Shown here one piece after another: positions 6,683 to 12,763 of a stretch of 15,432 nt of DNA. The stretch is taken from positions 1 through 15,432 of the forward strand of contig JAHKLV010000028.1 in assembly GCA_020854925.1 (NCBI GenBank), read 5' to 3'. A program made the translations under genes and the position numbers. Positions within the stretch are counted from its first letter, which is position 1, and every line of letters begins with the position of its first letter. A model generated the notes under the pieces. It was not told the DNA's origin, did no database searches, and saw only the letters and a list, made by a program, of their open reading frames with translations. This stretch comes from Candidatus Methanofastidiosia archaeon. GTDB taxonomy: Archaea > Methanobacteriota_B > Thermococci > Methanofastidiosales > NM3.

Positions 6683-7837
6683 ATGACTGCAGCGCTGAGA
6701 ACATATGAGGACATCAATACACGCATAGAGGGCGGAGACGTCGTCGTCGTTACCGCCGAGGAACTTTCTGTGATGGTTGCCGAAGGGGGCCTGCATGCCG
6801 CGGCAAGGGAGGTGGACGCTGTCACCACCGGGACGTTTTCACCCATGTGCTCGTCGGGCGTCATCCTTAACTTCGGCCACAGCGACCCCCCCATACGCAT
6901 GCAGGACATCCGTCTTAACGGCGTTCCAGCCTACGGGGGGCTGGCGGCTGTGGACACGTACCTGGGTGCGACAAGCGTATCGAAGGCACGGCCCGAGTAC
7001 GGGGGCGCCCATGTCATCGAAGCGCTGCTTCGGGGAGAGCAGGTCCGCCTTGATGCCAGCTCTTCAGGGACAGACTGTTATCCGCTGCACGACATCAAGA
7101 CGCATGTCACCCTTGCGTCCATGAACGAGGCGGTGCTCTTCAATCCGCGCAACGCCTACCAGAACTACAGCGCGGCCGTCAACACGTCCCCCCGCACCAT
7201 CCGTACCTACATGGGCACGCTACTTCCGCGCATGGGAAACATGACCTACGCCACATCCGGGCAGTTGAGCCCGCTTCTCAAGGATCCCTCCTTCCGGTCG
7301 GTGGGGCTTGGCACGCGCATCTTCCTCGGCGGCGCCCAGGGCTACGTCGTGTGGCACGGCACCCAGCACGCTCCTGCCGTTCGTGAGGTGGAGGGAAAGC
7401 CCATCGTGGGCGGGGGGACACTAGCCACCATGGGCGCGCTGCGTGAGATGTCCCCCGACTTCTTGCGCGCAGCATTTTTTCCCGGCTATGGCGTGACCCT
7501 TTTTGTGGGTCTCGGCCTGCCAATCCCGATTCTCGACGAGGCGATGGCCGCTGCGGCCGCCGTGCCAGACACAGGGCTCTACACGCAGATTGTGGATTAC
7601 AGTGTCCCCCATCGCGACCGCCCCTCACTGGGGGTGGTGAGCTATGCAGAACTGCGAAGCGGGTCCGTTTCCGTAGGCGGGTGCGAGGTGCCCACCTCGT
7701 CACTTTCAAGCTACGCCAAGGCCCGCGAGATTGCCGAACGATTGCGTGACGACATTGCCGCGGGCCGATTCCTGCTTCAGAAACCGGTCTGGACGCTTCC
7801 TCCTACCGGGGGACGCCGGACGCTCGAGATGGGGTGA
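6683..7837 (+). CDS. Homocysteine biosynthesis protein, DUF39 (L-aspartate semialdehyde sulfurtransferase)
   Basis: A 384-residue DUF39 (COG1900) protein. In methanogens this family, with the NIL-ferredoxin encoded next, converts aspartate semialdehyde to homocysteine using a reduced sulfur donor, bypassing O-acetylhomoserine. The N terminus (RTYEDINTRIEGGDVVVVTAEE) is typical. Two conserved cysteines are visible: Cys56 in TFSPMCSSG and Cys132 in SSSGTDCYP, in positions comparable to the reactive pair described for the Methanosarcina homologue. The ATG at 6683 is chosen because of the purine-rich GGAGGAAGGAG just before it and the family N terminus; an in-frame TTG at 6641 would start within the TATA region and add 14 unrelated residues. 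The protein is cytoplasmic. Four bases separate it from the next gene, whose ribosome site overlaps its stop. Confidence 0.94.
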   Translation: MTAALRTYEDINTRIEGGDVVVVTAEELSVMVAEGGLHAAAREVDAVTTGTFSPMCSSGVILNFGHSDPPIRMQDIRLNGVPAYGGLAAVDTYLGATSVSKARPEYGGAHVIEALLRGEQVRLDASSSGTDCYPLHDIKTHVTLASMNEAVLFNPRNAYQNYSAAVNTSPRTIRTYMGTLLPRMGNMTYATSGQLSPLLKDPSFRSVGLGTRIFLGGAQGYVVWHGTQHAPAVREVEGKPIVGGGTLATMGALREMSPDFLRAAFFPGYGVTLFVGLGLPIPILDEAMAAAAAVPDTGLYTQIVDYSVPHRDRPSLGVVSYAELRSGSVSVGGCEVPTSSLSSYAKAREIAERLRDDIAAGRFLLQKPVWTLPPTGGRRTLEMG

Positions 7838-7841
7838 TGAC

Positions 7842-8249
7842 ATGGAACGAAAAAAATACATCCTTAGCTTTCCCTCGGAAATCGTCGAAATTCCCATTAC
7901 ACACACGTTCATGTCGCGCTTTGGCCTGTGGACCAACATCCTCCGGGCCAAGATTGAACCGAGCTCGGGCGGTAAGCTCGTCATCGAGCTGCGCGGCGAG
8001 GGCGACATGATCGAAAGCGCCGTGCGCTACGCCGAGGCGGAAGGAGTGACCGTACGCCCGCTTGAGCACGATGTCGCCGTATCACGCGAGCTGTGTGTCG
8101 ATTGCGGGGCATGTGTCTCCATCTGCCCGAGCCAAGCGCTCTCCCTTGATCCCTGCACGTTCAGGCTCGTCTTTGAGCCGGACAAGTGCGTTGTCTGTGG
8201 TTCATGCGCCGAGGTGTGTCCTGTTGCAGCCATACGCGTTGACTTTTAG
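7842..8249 (+). CDS. NIL domain plus two 4Fe-4S ferredoxin, partner of DUF39
   Basis: A 135-residue protein: residues 1-75 form a NIL domain (a small ligand- or metal-binding fold also found in methionine ABC transporters), and residues 80-135 a ferredoxin with CVDCGACVSICP (Cys85, 88, 91, 95) and CVVCGSCAEVCP (Cys116, 119, 122, 126), enough for two 4Fe-4S clusters. An extra Cys105 lies between them. This is the known iron-sulfur subunit that supports the DUF39 sulfurtransferase in methanogen homocysteine synthesis, by supplying electrons or assisting sulfur transfer. The start is the ATG at 7842, which has GGGGTGATGA before it, overlapping the DUF39 stop. A longer frame reading upstream into DUF39 is not needed. 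Confidence 0.94.
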   Translation: MERKKYILSFPSEIVEIPITHTFMSRFGLWTNILRAKIEPSSGGKLVIELRGEGDMIESAVRYAEAEGVTVRPLEHDVAVSRELCVDCGACVSICPSQALSLDPCTFRLVFEPDKCVVCGSCAEVCPVAAIRVDF

Positions 8250-8264
8250 CTGGGATGGAGTAGC

Positions 8265-8762
8265 ATGACGATGCACCACGACATGGAGGAGTTCAAGCGC
8301 CTGCTTGCGCAGGGAGACGTACAGAGGGGGTACCGGGGGCTTATGGCGTACCTCCATTCGCTGCGAACACACTGTGCATCGGCCTACCCTGATTATGTCG
8401 TCTCGGGCAGCGTGTACCAAGGGTATATGGATATGTCGTATTTTTCCGTTATTCCCGCATCGTTCAAGCGCAGGGGCCTGAAGGTGGCAATCGTCTTTCT
8501 CTATGACACCTTCCGTTTTGAAGTCTGGCTTGCCGGATACAACAAGAAGGTCCAGGCAGTGTACTGGGACCTGTTCCGGAGGGGCCCCTGCGATCCTTAC
8601 CACCCGGTCCCGTCGACCGCCGGGTCGGACGCCATCATCGAGCACGTGCTTGTGGGGGACCCTGACTTCGGCGATACCGACGCGCTGACGAGGACGATTG
8701 TGGATGGCGCCGCTGTGTTTATCCGGGACATCGAGCACTTCCTCTCGAGCCATGCACCCTAA
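8265..8762 (+). CDS. DUF7000-like protein of unknown function
   Basis: A 165-residue soluble protein. The pattern YRGLMAYLHSLR, YVVSGSVYQGYMDMSYF, LKVAIVFLYDTFRFEVWLAG, then a YW motif, matches what I recall of the DUF7000 family, which is uncharacterised; this match is from memory. It is compact, rich in aromatic residues, and has no cysteine pairs or membrane segment. It begins 15 bases after the ferredoxin stop with GGAG (8257-8260) four bases before the ATG, so it is the third gene of the homocysteine operon. A second in-frame ATG at 8271 is also possible. A role in sulfur or methionine metabolism is suggested only by position. Confidence 0.85.
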   Translation: MTMHHDMEEFKRLLAQGDVQRGYRGLMAYLHSLRTHCASAYPDYVVSGSVYQGYMDMSYFSVIPASFKRRGLKVAIVFLYDTFRFEVWLAGYNKKVQAVYWDLFRRGPCDPYHPVPSTAGSDAIIEHVLVGDPDFGDTDALTRTIVDGAAVFIRDIEHFLSSHAP

Positions 8763-8790
8763 TGCGGGCGTCTTCCCCGGCTGTGTGACC

Positions 8791-8803
8791 GAAAAAAAAG
8801 AAA
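8791..8803 (-). terminator. T-rich terminator of the ABC operon
   Basis: Eight A on the plus strand (8792-8799), then GAAA, read as TTTCTTTTTTTTC on the minus strand, 11 bases after the permease stop. It lies in the 51-base gap between convergent genes. Confidence 0.6.
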
Positions 8804-8813
8804 GGGTGGAGCC

Positions 8814-9614
8814 CTAAAGGAGCTCCTTTTTCACGAATCTGTTGTAGGCAAGGCCAAGCCCCGCTGCACCATAGCACGCCATGACGGTCAGTGCCGTCGC
8901 CACGCTCGGATGGTAGATGAGAATCTTGAACGTGCCGAATTCCTGGTACACCGTTTTCGGGAACGGGCTCACGAGAATGTCCTGGATGACTGTACTCATG
9001 GACGTAATCACGAAGAAGGGCCTTTGGCCCGCCAGCGCGAGGATGCCGTCCACCATGTCAAAGACCAGGAAGAACATCGCGAACACGATGACGCTTGCGG
9101 CAAGCGTTGACTTCATGGTGGTGGAGATAAGGAACGTGATGCTCATGAGCGCTGCCATATACGCTATTGCTAGGAGCATGGAATAGACCGTTTCAACTGG
9201 CGCGCTTCCGTTGATGCCGAGCGATATCGCCGCCGCCACCACATAGAAGAGCGCGATGACGCCTGCCGAGACGATGAGGGCAGAGAGGAACTTGCCGGCA
9301 AAGATGGTCCTTCTTCGGACCGGATTGGTATAGAGCACGAACGCCGTCCCCTTCTCGAAGTCATACACCACCGAGTCTGCCCCAAAGAGCGTCACGATAA
9401 GGATGATGAGGATGGTGACAAAGGTGGCAAAAAAGCCAATGGTGCCTTCTGCGTCCGGGTAGGGCTCGCCAAGTGCCGGGGGAACGAGCACGAATGCTGC
9501 CGCGATGATGCCGATGATGGCAAGCACGATATAGAGCTTCTTTCCGCGCACGAACTTCAGCATCTCGTAGCGCATGATGGTGACGAGCTGCGCCATGCCT
9601 GATACGTTGCTCAT
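8814..9614 (-). CDS. ABC-2 type transporter permease
   Basis: A 266-residue membrane protein with six likely helices: near residues 28-48, 60-80, 110-135, 145-165, 170-190 and at the C terminus. A cytoplasmic stretch (YDFEKGTAFVLYTNPVRRRTIFAGKF) between helices 2 and 3 is typical of ABC-2 permeases, where it forms the coupling helix that contacts the ATPase. It ends in a basic KKELL tail. Its ATG overlaps the stop of the ATPase gene by four bases (ATGA), which implies translational coupling and a two-part transporter. The family exports ions, drugs or lipids; the substrate is not evident. A T-run follows its stop. Confidence 0.9.
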   Translation of the reverse strand: MSNVSGMAQLVTIMRYEMLKFVRGKKLYIVLAIIGIIAAAFVLVPPALGEPYPDAEGTIGFFATFVTILIILIVTLFGADSVVYDFEKGTAFVLYTNPVRRRTIFAGKFLSALIVSAGVIALFYVVAAAISLGINGSAPVETVYSMLLAIAYMAALMSITFLISTTMKSTLAASVIVFAMFFLVFDMVDGILALAGQRPFFVITSMSTVIQDILVSPFPKTVYQEFGTFKILIYHPSVATALTVMACYGAAGLGLAYNRFVKKELL

Positions 9615-10540
9615 TTTATCATCTCCATGTACACGCTTTCAAGGGCAAGCCCCTTTGGCACAAACGACGTCACCTTGATGCCCGCGTCGAAGAGTCCTCT
9701 CAGCAGGTCGTAGCGGCATTCATCGCACTCGCCTTCGAATCGTATGAGGAGCCTTGTGCCGTTTTCCACGGTGACGGCCCGTACCATCGCCATGGATTCC
9801 ACGGCATGCAGCTGGGCATCACGTACCGGGTCTGCTGTTTCCACCGTTACCTCGCGCACGGTGAAGTACTTCTTTCCCAGCGCGTCCACGGTGTCGTAAG
9901 CAAGAATCTCCCCCTTGTTGATGAGGGCGACCTTGTCCGCGGTCTGTTGGATTTCGGAGAGCATGTGCGAGGATATGAAGAGCGTCTTCCCTTCTTTCTT
10001 CAAGCGGAGGATGAGGTCGCGCACCTCTGCCATGCCTTTTGGATCGAGGCCGGAGGACGGTTCGTCCAGGATGATGAGGCGCGGGTCGTGCAGGAGCGCC
10101 TGGCCGATGCCTAGGCGCTGCTTCATGCCCTTTGAGAAGGACCCGACGCGGGTGTCCGCCCAGTCCTCGAGTTTCACGAGCTTGAGGATTTCCTCGATGC
10201 GCGCGTCGAGGTCATCGACGCCCCGTATCTTCCCAAGGTAGGTGAGCGTGTCAACAGGTGTGAGGTAGGTGTAGAAGTCCGGGGTCTCCACGACGCACCC
10301 CACATCGGAGAGCGCCTCCTTCTTGTTGAGGAGGATGTCCTTGCCGTTGAGGTACGCCTTTCCATCCGTAGGCCTAATAAGACCCGTGAGGATTTTGATG
10401 GTGGTGGACTTCCCCGCGCCGTTCGGCCCGAGGAATCCAACACACGCCCCATGCTCGATTTCCATCGAAATGCCCCTGAGGGCGAGAATTTTGAAAGAGT
10501 ACCTTTTGGTAAGGGATTCTAGCTTAATGGCAGGTTCCAT
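9611..10540 (-). CDS. ABC transporter ATP-binding protein
   Basis: A 309-residue ATPase of the ABC-2 exporter class. Walker A is GPNGAGKST (38-46), the signature SFSKGMKQRL (134-143), Walker B LIILDEP (155-161), and the switch histidine His192 is in SSH. The Q-loop position holds Glu85 in VVETPDFY, a change common in this subgroup. A C-terminal domain of about 80 residues (230-309) follows the ATPase core, with CDEC near its middle. It is the first gene of the two-gene operon and powers the permease encoded next. The ATG at 10540 lacks a ribosome site and sits about 30-35 bases after a TATA box, so its mRNA is probably near-leaderless. Confidence 0.94.
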   Translation of the reverse strand: MEPAIKLESLTKRYSFKILALRGISMEIEHGACVGFLGPNGAGKSTTIKILTGLIRPTDGKAYLNGKDILLNKKEALSDVGCVVETPDFYTYLTPVDTLTYLGKIRGVDDLDARIEEILKLVKLEDWADTRVGSFSKGMKQRLGIGQALLHDPRLIILDEPSSGLDPKGMAEVRDLILRLKKEGKTLFISSHMLSEIQQTADKVALINKGEILAYDTVDALGKKYFTVREVTVETADPVRDAQLHAVESMAMVRAVTVENGTRLLIRFEGECDECRYDLLRGLFDAGIKVTSFVPKGLALESVYMEMIK

Positions 10541-10554
10541 AATACCACTGGAAC
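10534..10554. other. ORB-like inverted repeat next to orc1/cdc6
   Basis: GTTCCA (10534-10539) and TGGAAC (10549-10554) form an inverted repeat with nine bases between. The minus-strand stretch GTTCCAGTGG resembles the core of archaeal origin recognition boxes, around TTCCAGTGGAAAC. The usual G-run is not attached to it, and it overlaps the start codon of the ABC ATPase. It is suggestive only. Confidence 0.3.
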
Positions 10555-10570
10555 ATACATCGTACGCTCA

Positions 10571-10578
10571 CATAAAAA
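10571..10578 (-). promoter_or_regulatory. TATA box of the ABC operon
   Basis: Minus-strand TTTTTATG in an AT-rich run, about 31-38 bases before the ATPase ATG at 10540. It predicts a leader under about ten bases. Confidence 0.55.
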
Positions 10579-10584
10579 TTTTCG

Positions 10585-10616
10585 TACCTGTTTTTGCACA
10601 ATCAATACCTGTTTTT
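10585..10616. repeat. Two direct repeats TACCTGTTTTT, 21 bases apart
   Basis: TACCTGTTTTT occurs at 10585-10595 and again at 10606-10616. The 21-base period is two helical turns, so proteins bound to both would lie on one face of the DNA. The pair sits directly upstream of the ABC TATA box and in the AT-rich part of the region before orc1, so it could be an activator site or part of an origin. Confidence 0.5.
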
Positions 10617-10712
10617 TCTCATTTTCGAAAGGGGCTCTTATGCCGTGATTCCATCGTGCATGCCGCGGGGTAGAGAGATTTTGCACGTTACCATCCCTCT
10701 CTTGGAGCCGGG

Positions 10713-10719
10713 TTATATA
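10713..10719 (+). promoter_or_regulatory. TATA box before the small gene and orc1
   Basis: TTATATA in GGGTTATATAGG is a strong TATA box. Transcription should begin near 10741, at or just before the small gene. An inverted repeat AGAGAG/CTCTCT (near 10671-10702) lies just upstream. Confidence 0.65.
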
Positions 10720-10751
10720 GGAAGCGGTGCCAAGCATAGATGGTGACTACC

Positions 10752-10859
10752 ATGAGAAGAACCATACCGTTCCCAACACTTGTCCGAAATGCCATCCTGC
10801 ACGCCGACGCGCCCAGCAAAGAAAAGGCGCAGGTCATGCGCGCCGTGTTTGGCGGATAG
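10752..10859 (+). CDS. Small protein of 35 residues upstream of orc1/cdc6, unknown function
   Basis: This short open frame encodes MRRTIPFPTLVRNAILHADA followed by PSKEKAQVMRAVFGG and a TAG stop. GGTGA (10742-10746) is five bases before its ATG, and a strong TATA box is placed correctly upstream. An in-frame ATG at 10740, at the predicted transcription start, would add four residues in a leaderless form. The peptide is basic and likely helical in the middle, with no cysteines or membrane segment. It ends 37 bases before the orc1 ATG. It may be a real small protein co-expressed with Orc1 or a regulatory leader peptide. I do not recognise it. Confidence 0.55.
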   Translation: MRRTIPFPTLVRNAILHADAPSKEKAQVMRAVFGG

Positions 10860-10860
10860 G

Positions 10861-10896
10861 ATTTTAAGGTGCCGGCGCCTAGGGGGAGTGATTGCC
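10861..10896 (+). promoter_or_regulatory. Possible internal promoter, palindrome and ribosome site of orc1/cdc6
   Basis: ATTTTAAG (10861-10868) is TATA-like. It is followed at once by the near-perfect palindrome AGGTGCC-GGCGCCT (10867-10880), which overlaps the edge of the TATA box and could act as an operator. GGGGGAGTGAT (10882-10892) then matches the anti-Shine-Dalgarno and fixes the orc1 start at 10897. Confidence 0.45.
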
Positions 10897-12021
10897 ATGA
10901 ACATAAAGGACATGCTCATGTCTGACGAGACCATCTTTCGCGATGAGCAGGTGTTCAATCCCAACTATCTCCCCGACACGCTCCTCTACCGCGACACGGA
11001 GGTTCAGACACTCGTCTCGCTTCTCAGGCCGGGCCTTCGGGGGGGAAAGCCACACAACACCCTTGTCATTGGCCCGCCCGGAACAGGGAAGACCACTACG
11101 GTCCATTTTCTTTTCTCCGAGATAGCGAAAGCGTCCGATCGCATGGCTACCGTGCACATCAACTGCAAGCTTTCCAACACGAAGTTTGCCGTCATATCCG
11201 AGATACACAAGGCGCTTTTCGGCCATCGGCCGCCAGAGACCGGCGTTCCCTACACACGGGTATATACGAAGATAATGACGCACCTTGAGCGCAAGGACAT
11301 GAGTCTTGTCGTGGCCCTTGACGACATAGACTACCTCCTTGAGCAGAAGTACGCAAACGACATTATGTACGATATCCTGCGGGCCTATGAGCAGTTTCCC
11401 AAGGCCCGTACCGGCGTTATCGCCATGCTGTCCCGGGAGGACTTTAAGGCGGTGCTGGCCACCAAGCTTTACAGCGTTTTCATGCCCCAGGAGGTCTCCT
11501 TTGCCCCCTACTCGCTGCAGGAAGTCTACGAAATCCTCCTCGCAAGGTCGAAGGCCGGATTTTTTCCCGGTGTCATTTCACCCGAGCTCGTGGAGCATGT
11601 TGCATCGCTCACCGCAGCCCATGGCGATCTTCGTGTCGGCATCACCCTCCTTTCCTCGAGCGGCATCCTCGCCGAGAGCAACGCGCGACGATTCATTACC
11701 CGCGAGGATATTGATACCGCCTATGAGAAGAAGGCACGATTTGTGGCGCTTCGGGAAAAGACCGCCGCCCTATTACCGCTTGAGCGTGCCATCCTCCGGG
11801 AGCTCGCGCGGGACCCGGACGTCAGGTCAGGCCCCCTCAGGGAGCGCATGGGTGACGCGGCCAACAAGAAGAGCTTTTCACAGGCCATGGCAAAGCTGGA
11901 GTCGTACGGGCTTATCGACAGTTCAACTATTGTCGTAGGGAGGGGAAGAAGCAGGATTTTTACCCTCACGTTCCCTGCTGAGGATGTGCTGGCAGTCCTT
12001 CCGGATGCCGTCACACGCTGA
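10897..12021 (+). CDS. Orc1/Cdc6-type AAA+ replication initiator, divergent paralogue
   Basis: A 374-residue protein with an AAA+ ATPase (about 1-265) and a C-terminal winged helix (about 285-370), the normal archaeal Orc1/Cdc6 layout. Walker A is GPPGTGKTT (59-67). Walker B reads ALDDID with Asp142-Asp143 where most members have Asp-Glu. The sensor 1 segment reads AMLSREDF instead of the usual SNDL form, and the arginine-finger region (DPRVKSS in relatives) reads ATKLYSV. Sensor 2 (GDLRVGITLL, Arg246) is kept. Such proteins bind origin repeats and load MCM; this one may be a secondary paralogue with altered ATP hydrolysis. The ATG at 10897 is chosen for its GGAGTGAT ribosome site; the 39 extra in-frame upstream codons read through the small gene's region and are not Orc-like. 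The 3' end overlaps a convergent gene by 11 bases. Confidence 0.93.
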   Translation: MNIKDMLMSDETIFRDEQVFNPNYLPDTLLYRDTEVQTLVSLLRPGLRGGKPHNTLVIGPPGTGKTTTVHFLFSEIAKASDRMATVHINCKLSNTKFAVISEIHKALFGHRPPETGVPYTRVYTKIMTHLERKDMSLVVALDDIDYLLEQKYANDIMYDILRAYEQFPKARTGVIAMLSREDFKAVLATKLYSVFMPQEVSFAPYSLQEVYEILLARSKAGFFPGVISPELVEHVASLTAAHGDLRVGITLLSSSGILAESNARRFITREDIDTAYEKKARFVALREKTAALLPLERAILRELARDPDVRSGPLRERMGDAANKKSFSQAMAKLESYGLIDSSTIVVGRGRSRIFTLTFPAEDVLAVLPDAVTR

Positions 12022-12232
12022 CAAAATCCTTCTTGCCTTTTTTGGGCGGCGCCGGAGACTCGGCAACGGTCTCCTCGAATATTTTTTCAAGATTGACGTC
12101 GTCTTCGGTCTTTTTCGCTTGCCGGGCCTCGTATTTCCATAGGTAGAGCGTTTTTGCCTGTTCGATGAGCTCTCCAAGCGGTTCCGACCCGCCAACCTCG
12201 ATATCTCCAATTTTAATATATCGTTCTGGCAT
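12011..12232 (-). CDS. Small hypothetical protein, 73 residues
   Basis: I do not recognise this protein. The N-terminal half (RYIKIGDIEVGGSEPLGELI, then a helix EQAKTLYLWKYEARQ) looks folded. The C-terminal half is charged, with Lys-rich and Pro-rich segments, and probably disordered. A TATA-like run lies about 25 bases before the ATG at 12232, so a leaderless message is likely. It is convergent with orc1 and their last 11 bases overlap. It is soluble, has no cysteines, and its role is unknown. Confidence 0.7.
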   Translation of the reverse strand: MPERYIKIGDIEVGGSEPLGELIEQAKTLYLWKYEARQAKKTEDDVNLEKIFEETVAESPAPPKKGKKDFVSV

Positions 12233-12252
12233 AGCTATCCTTTTCGGTGCAA

Positions 12253-12263
12253 GATAAAAAAGA
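12253..12263 (-). promoter_or_regulatory. TATA-like box of the 73-residue gene
   Basis: Minus-strand TCTTTTTTATC is centred about 25 bases before the ATG at 12232, in the 50-base gap after the next gene. It also forms the T-run that could end that upstream gene. Confidence 0.5.
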
Positions 12264-12282
12264 TTTCCTTCATGCGAATCCG

Positions 12283-12645
12283 TTAGAGGCAGGATGCGAC
12301 ATGAGGGAGGGAGAGGAATGCGTCTTTGTTGGTTGATGCGGCAAGGAGCGCGGCTATCGAGCGTATGGATGCGCAGTCATCCAGAATTCGGTAGCAGGGA
12401 ACGGGGGCACAGCAGCAAAAGACCTCCTCCCTCACGATGAAGGCATGCGTTGCGACAAGACGTTCAAGAACCTCTTCAATCAGCTCTGGGTCCGTCCATC
12501 CGTACTGATTCCTCAGCAGCCGCACGAGCGATGCGTGCGTGACGGTCTCTCCCTTCATGAAGGCGAGGTATTCCACGAGTATCCGATGCGCCGTTTCCTC
12601 ATCGGGCGCACCACTCGGCCATGTCCGGGGTGGGGTCACGGTCAT
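12283..12645 (-). CDS. Small cysteine-rich protein, possible winged helix
   Basis: A 120-residue protein with no family that I recognise. Residues 17-75 are predicted helices ending in a hydrophobic strand (ETAHRILVEYLAFM, THASLVRLLRNQYG, ELIEEVLERLVATHAFIVRE), a pattern that would suit a winged helix-turn-helix. A cysteine cluster follows: Cys77, 78, 79, 84 and 91, with Cys119 near the end, possibly a metal or redox site. The ATG at 12645 is about 25 bases after a TATA box, so the message is probably leaderless. An inverted repeat covers that TATA box, so self-regulation is possible. It is divergent from the aldo/keto reductase gene. Confidence 0.7.
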   Translation of the reverse strand: MTVTPPRTWPSGAPDEETAHRILVEYLAFMKGETVTHASLVRLLRNQYGWTDPELIEEVLERLVATHAFIVREEVFCCCAPVPCYRILDDCASIRSIAALLAASTNKDAFLSLPHVASCL

Positions 12646-12656
12646 GGCTCTTTCTT

Positions 12657-12679
12657 TGACACGTCACCTATATTGACGT
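12657..12679. promoter_or_regulatory. Operator-like inverted repeat over the TATA box of the cysteine-rich gene
   Basis: ACGTCA (12661-12666) and TGACGT (12674-12679) are a perfect inverted repeat with seven bases between. Those seven bases hold most of the minus-strand TATA box CAATATAGG (12668-12676). A third half-site, TGAC, lies at 12657-12660. A protein bound here would block TBP on the minus strand and lies 22 bases from the plus-strand TATA box, so it could affect both divergent genes. Confidence 0.55.
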
Positions 12680-12701
12680 TGTGGTCGGATTCCGGGTCAA
12701 G

Positions 12702-12708
12702 TTTATAA
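12702..12708 (+). promoter_or_regulatory. TATA box of the aldo/keto reductase gene
   Basis: TTTATAA in AAGTTTATAAGC predicts transcription from about 12731 and a leader near 33 bases containing GGTGAT (12755-12760), three bases before the ATG at 12764. Confidence 0.7.
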
Positions 12709-12763
12709 GCACGGGAGACAGCGTTGCCCTATCGGCGGCCACTTGCCGTGTGTGGGTGATGGC

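Noticed and set aside
5846..6796. Minus-strand open frame of 316 codons opposite the right kinase
   Set aside because: It spans the kinase catalytic domain and the next promoter, and its product resembles no family.
10780..10896. 39-residue N-terminal extension of Orc1/Cdc6
   Set aside because: It overlaps the small gene in another frame, is Arg/Cys-rich and unlike Orc1; the ATG at 10897 has a near-perfect ribosome site.
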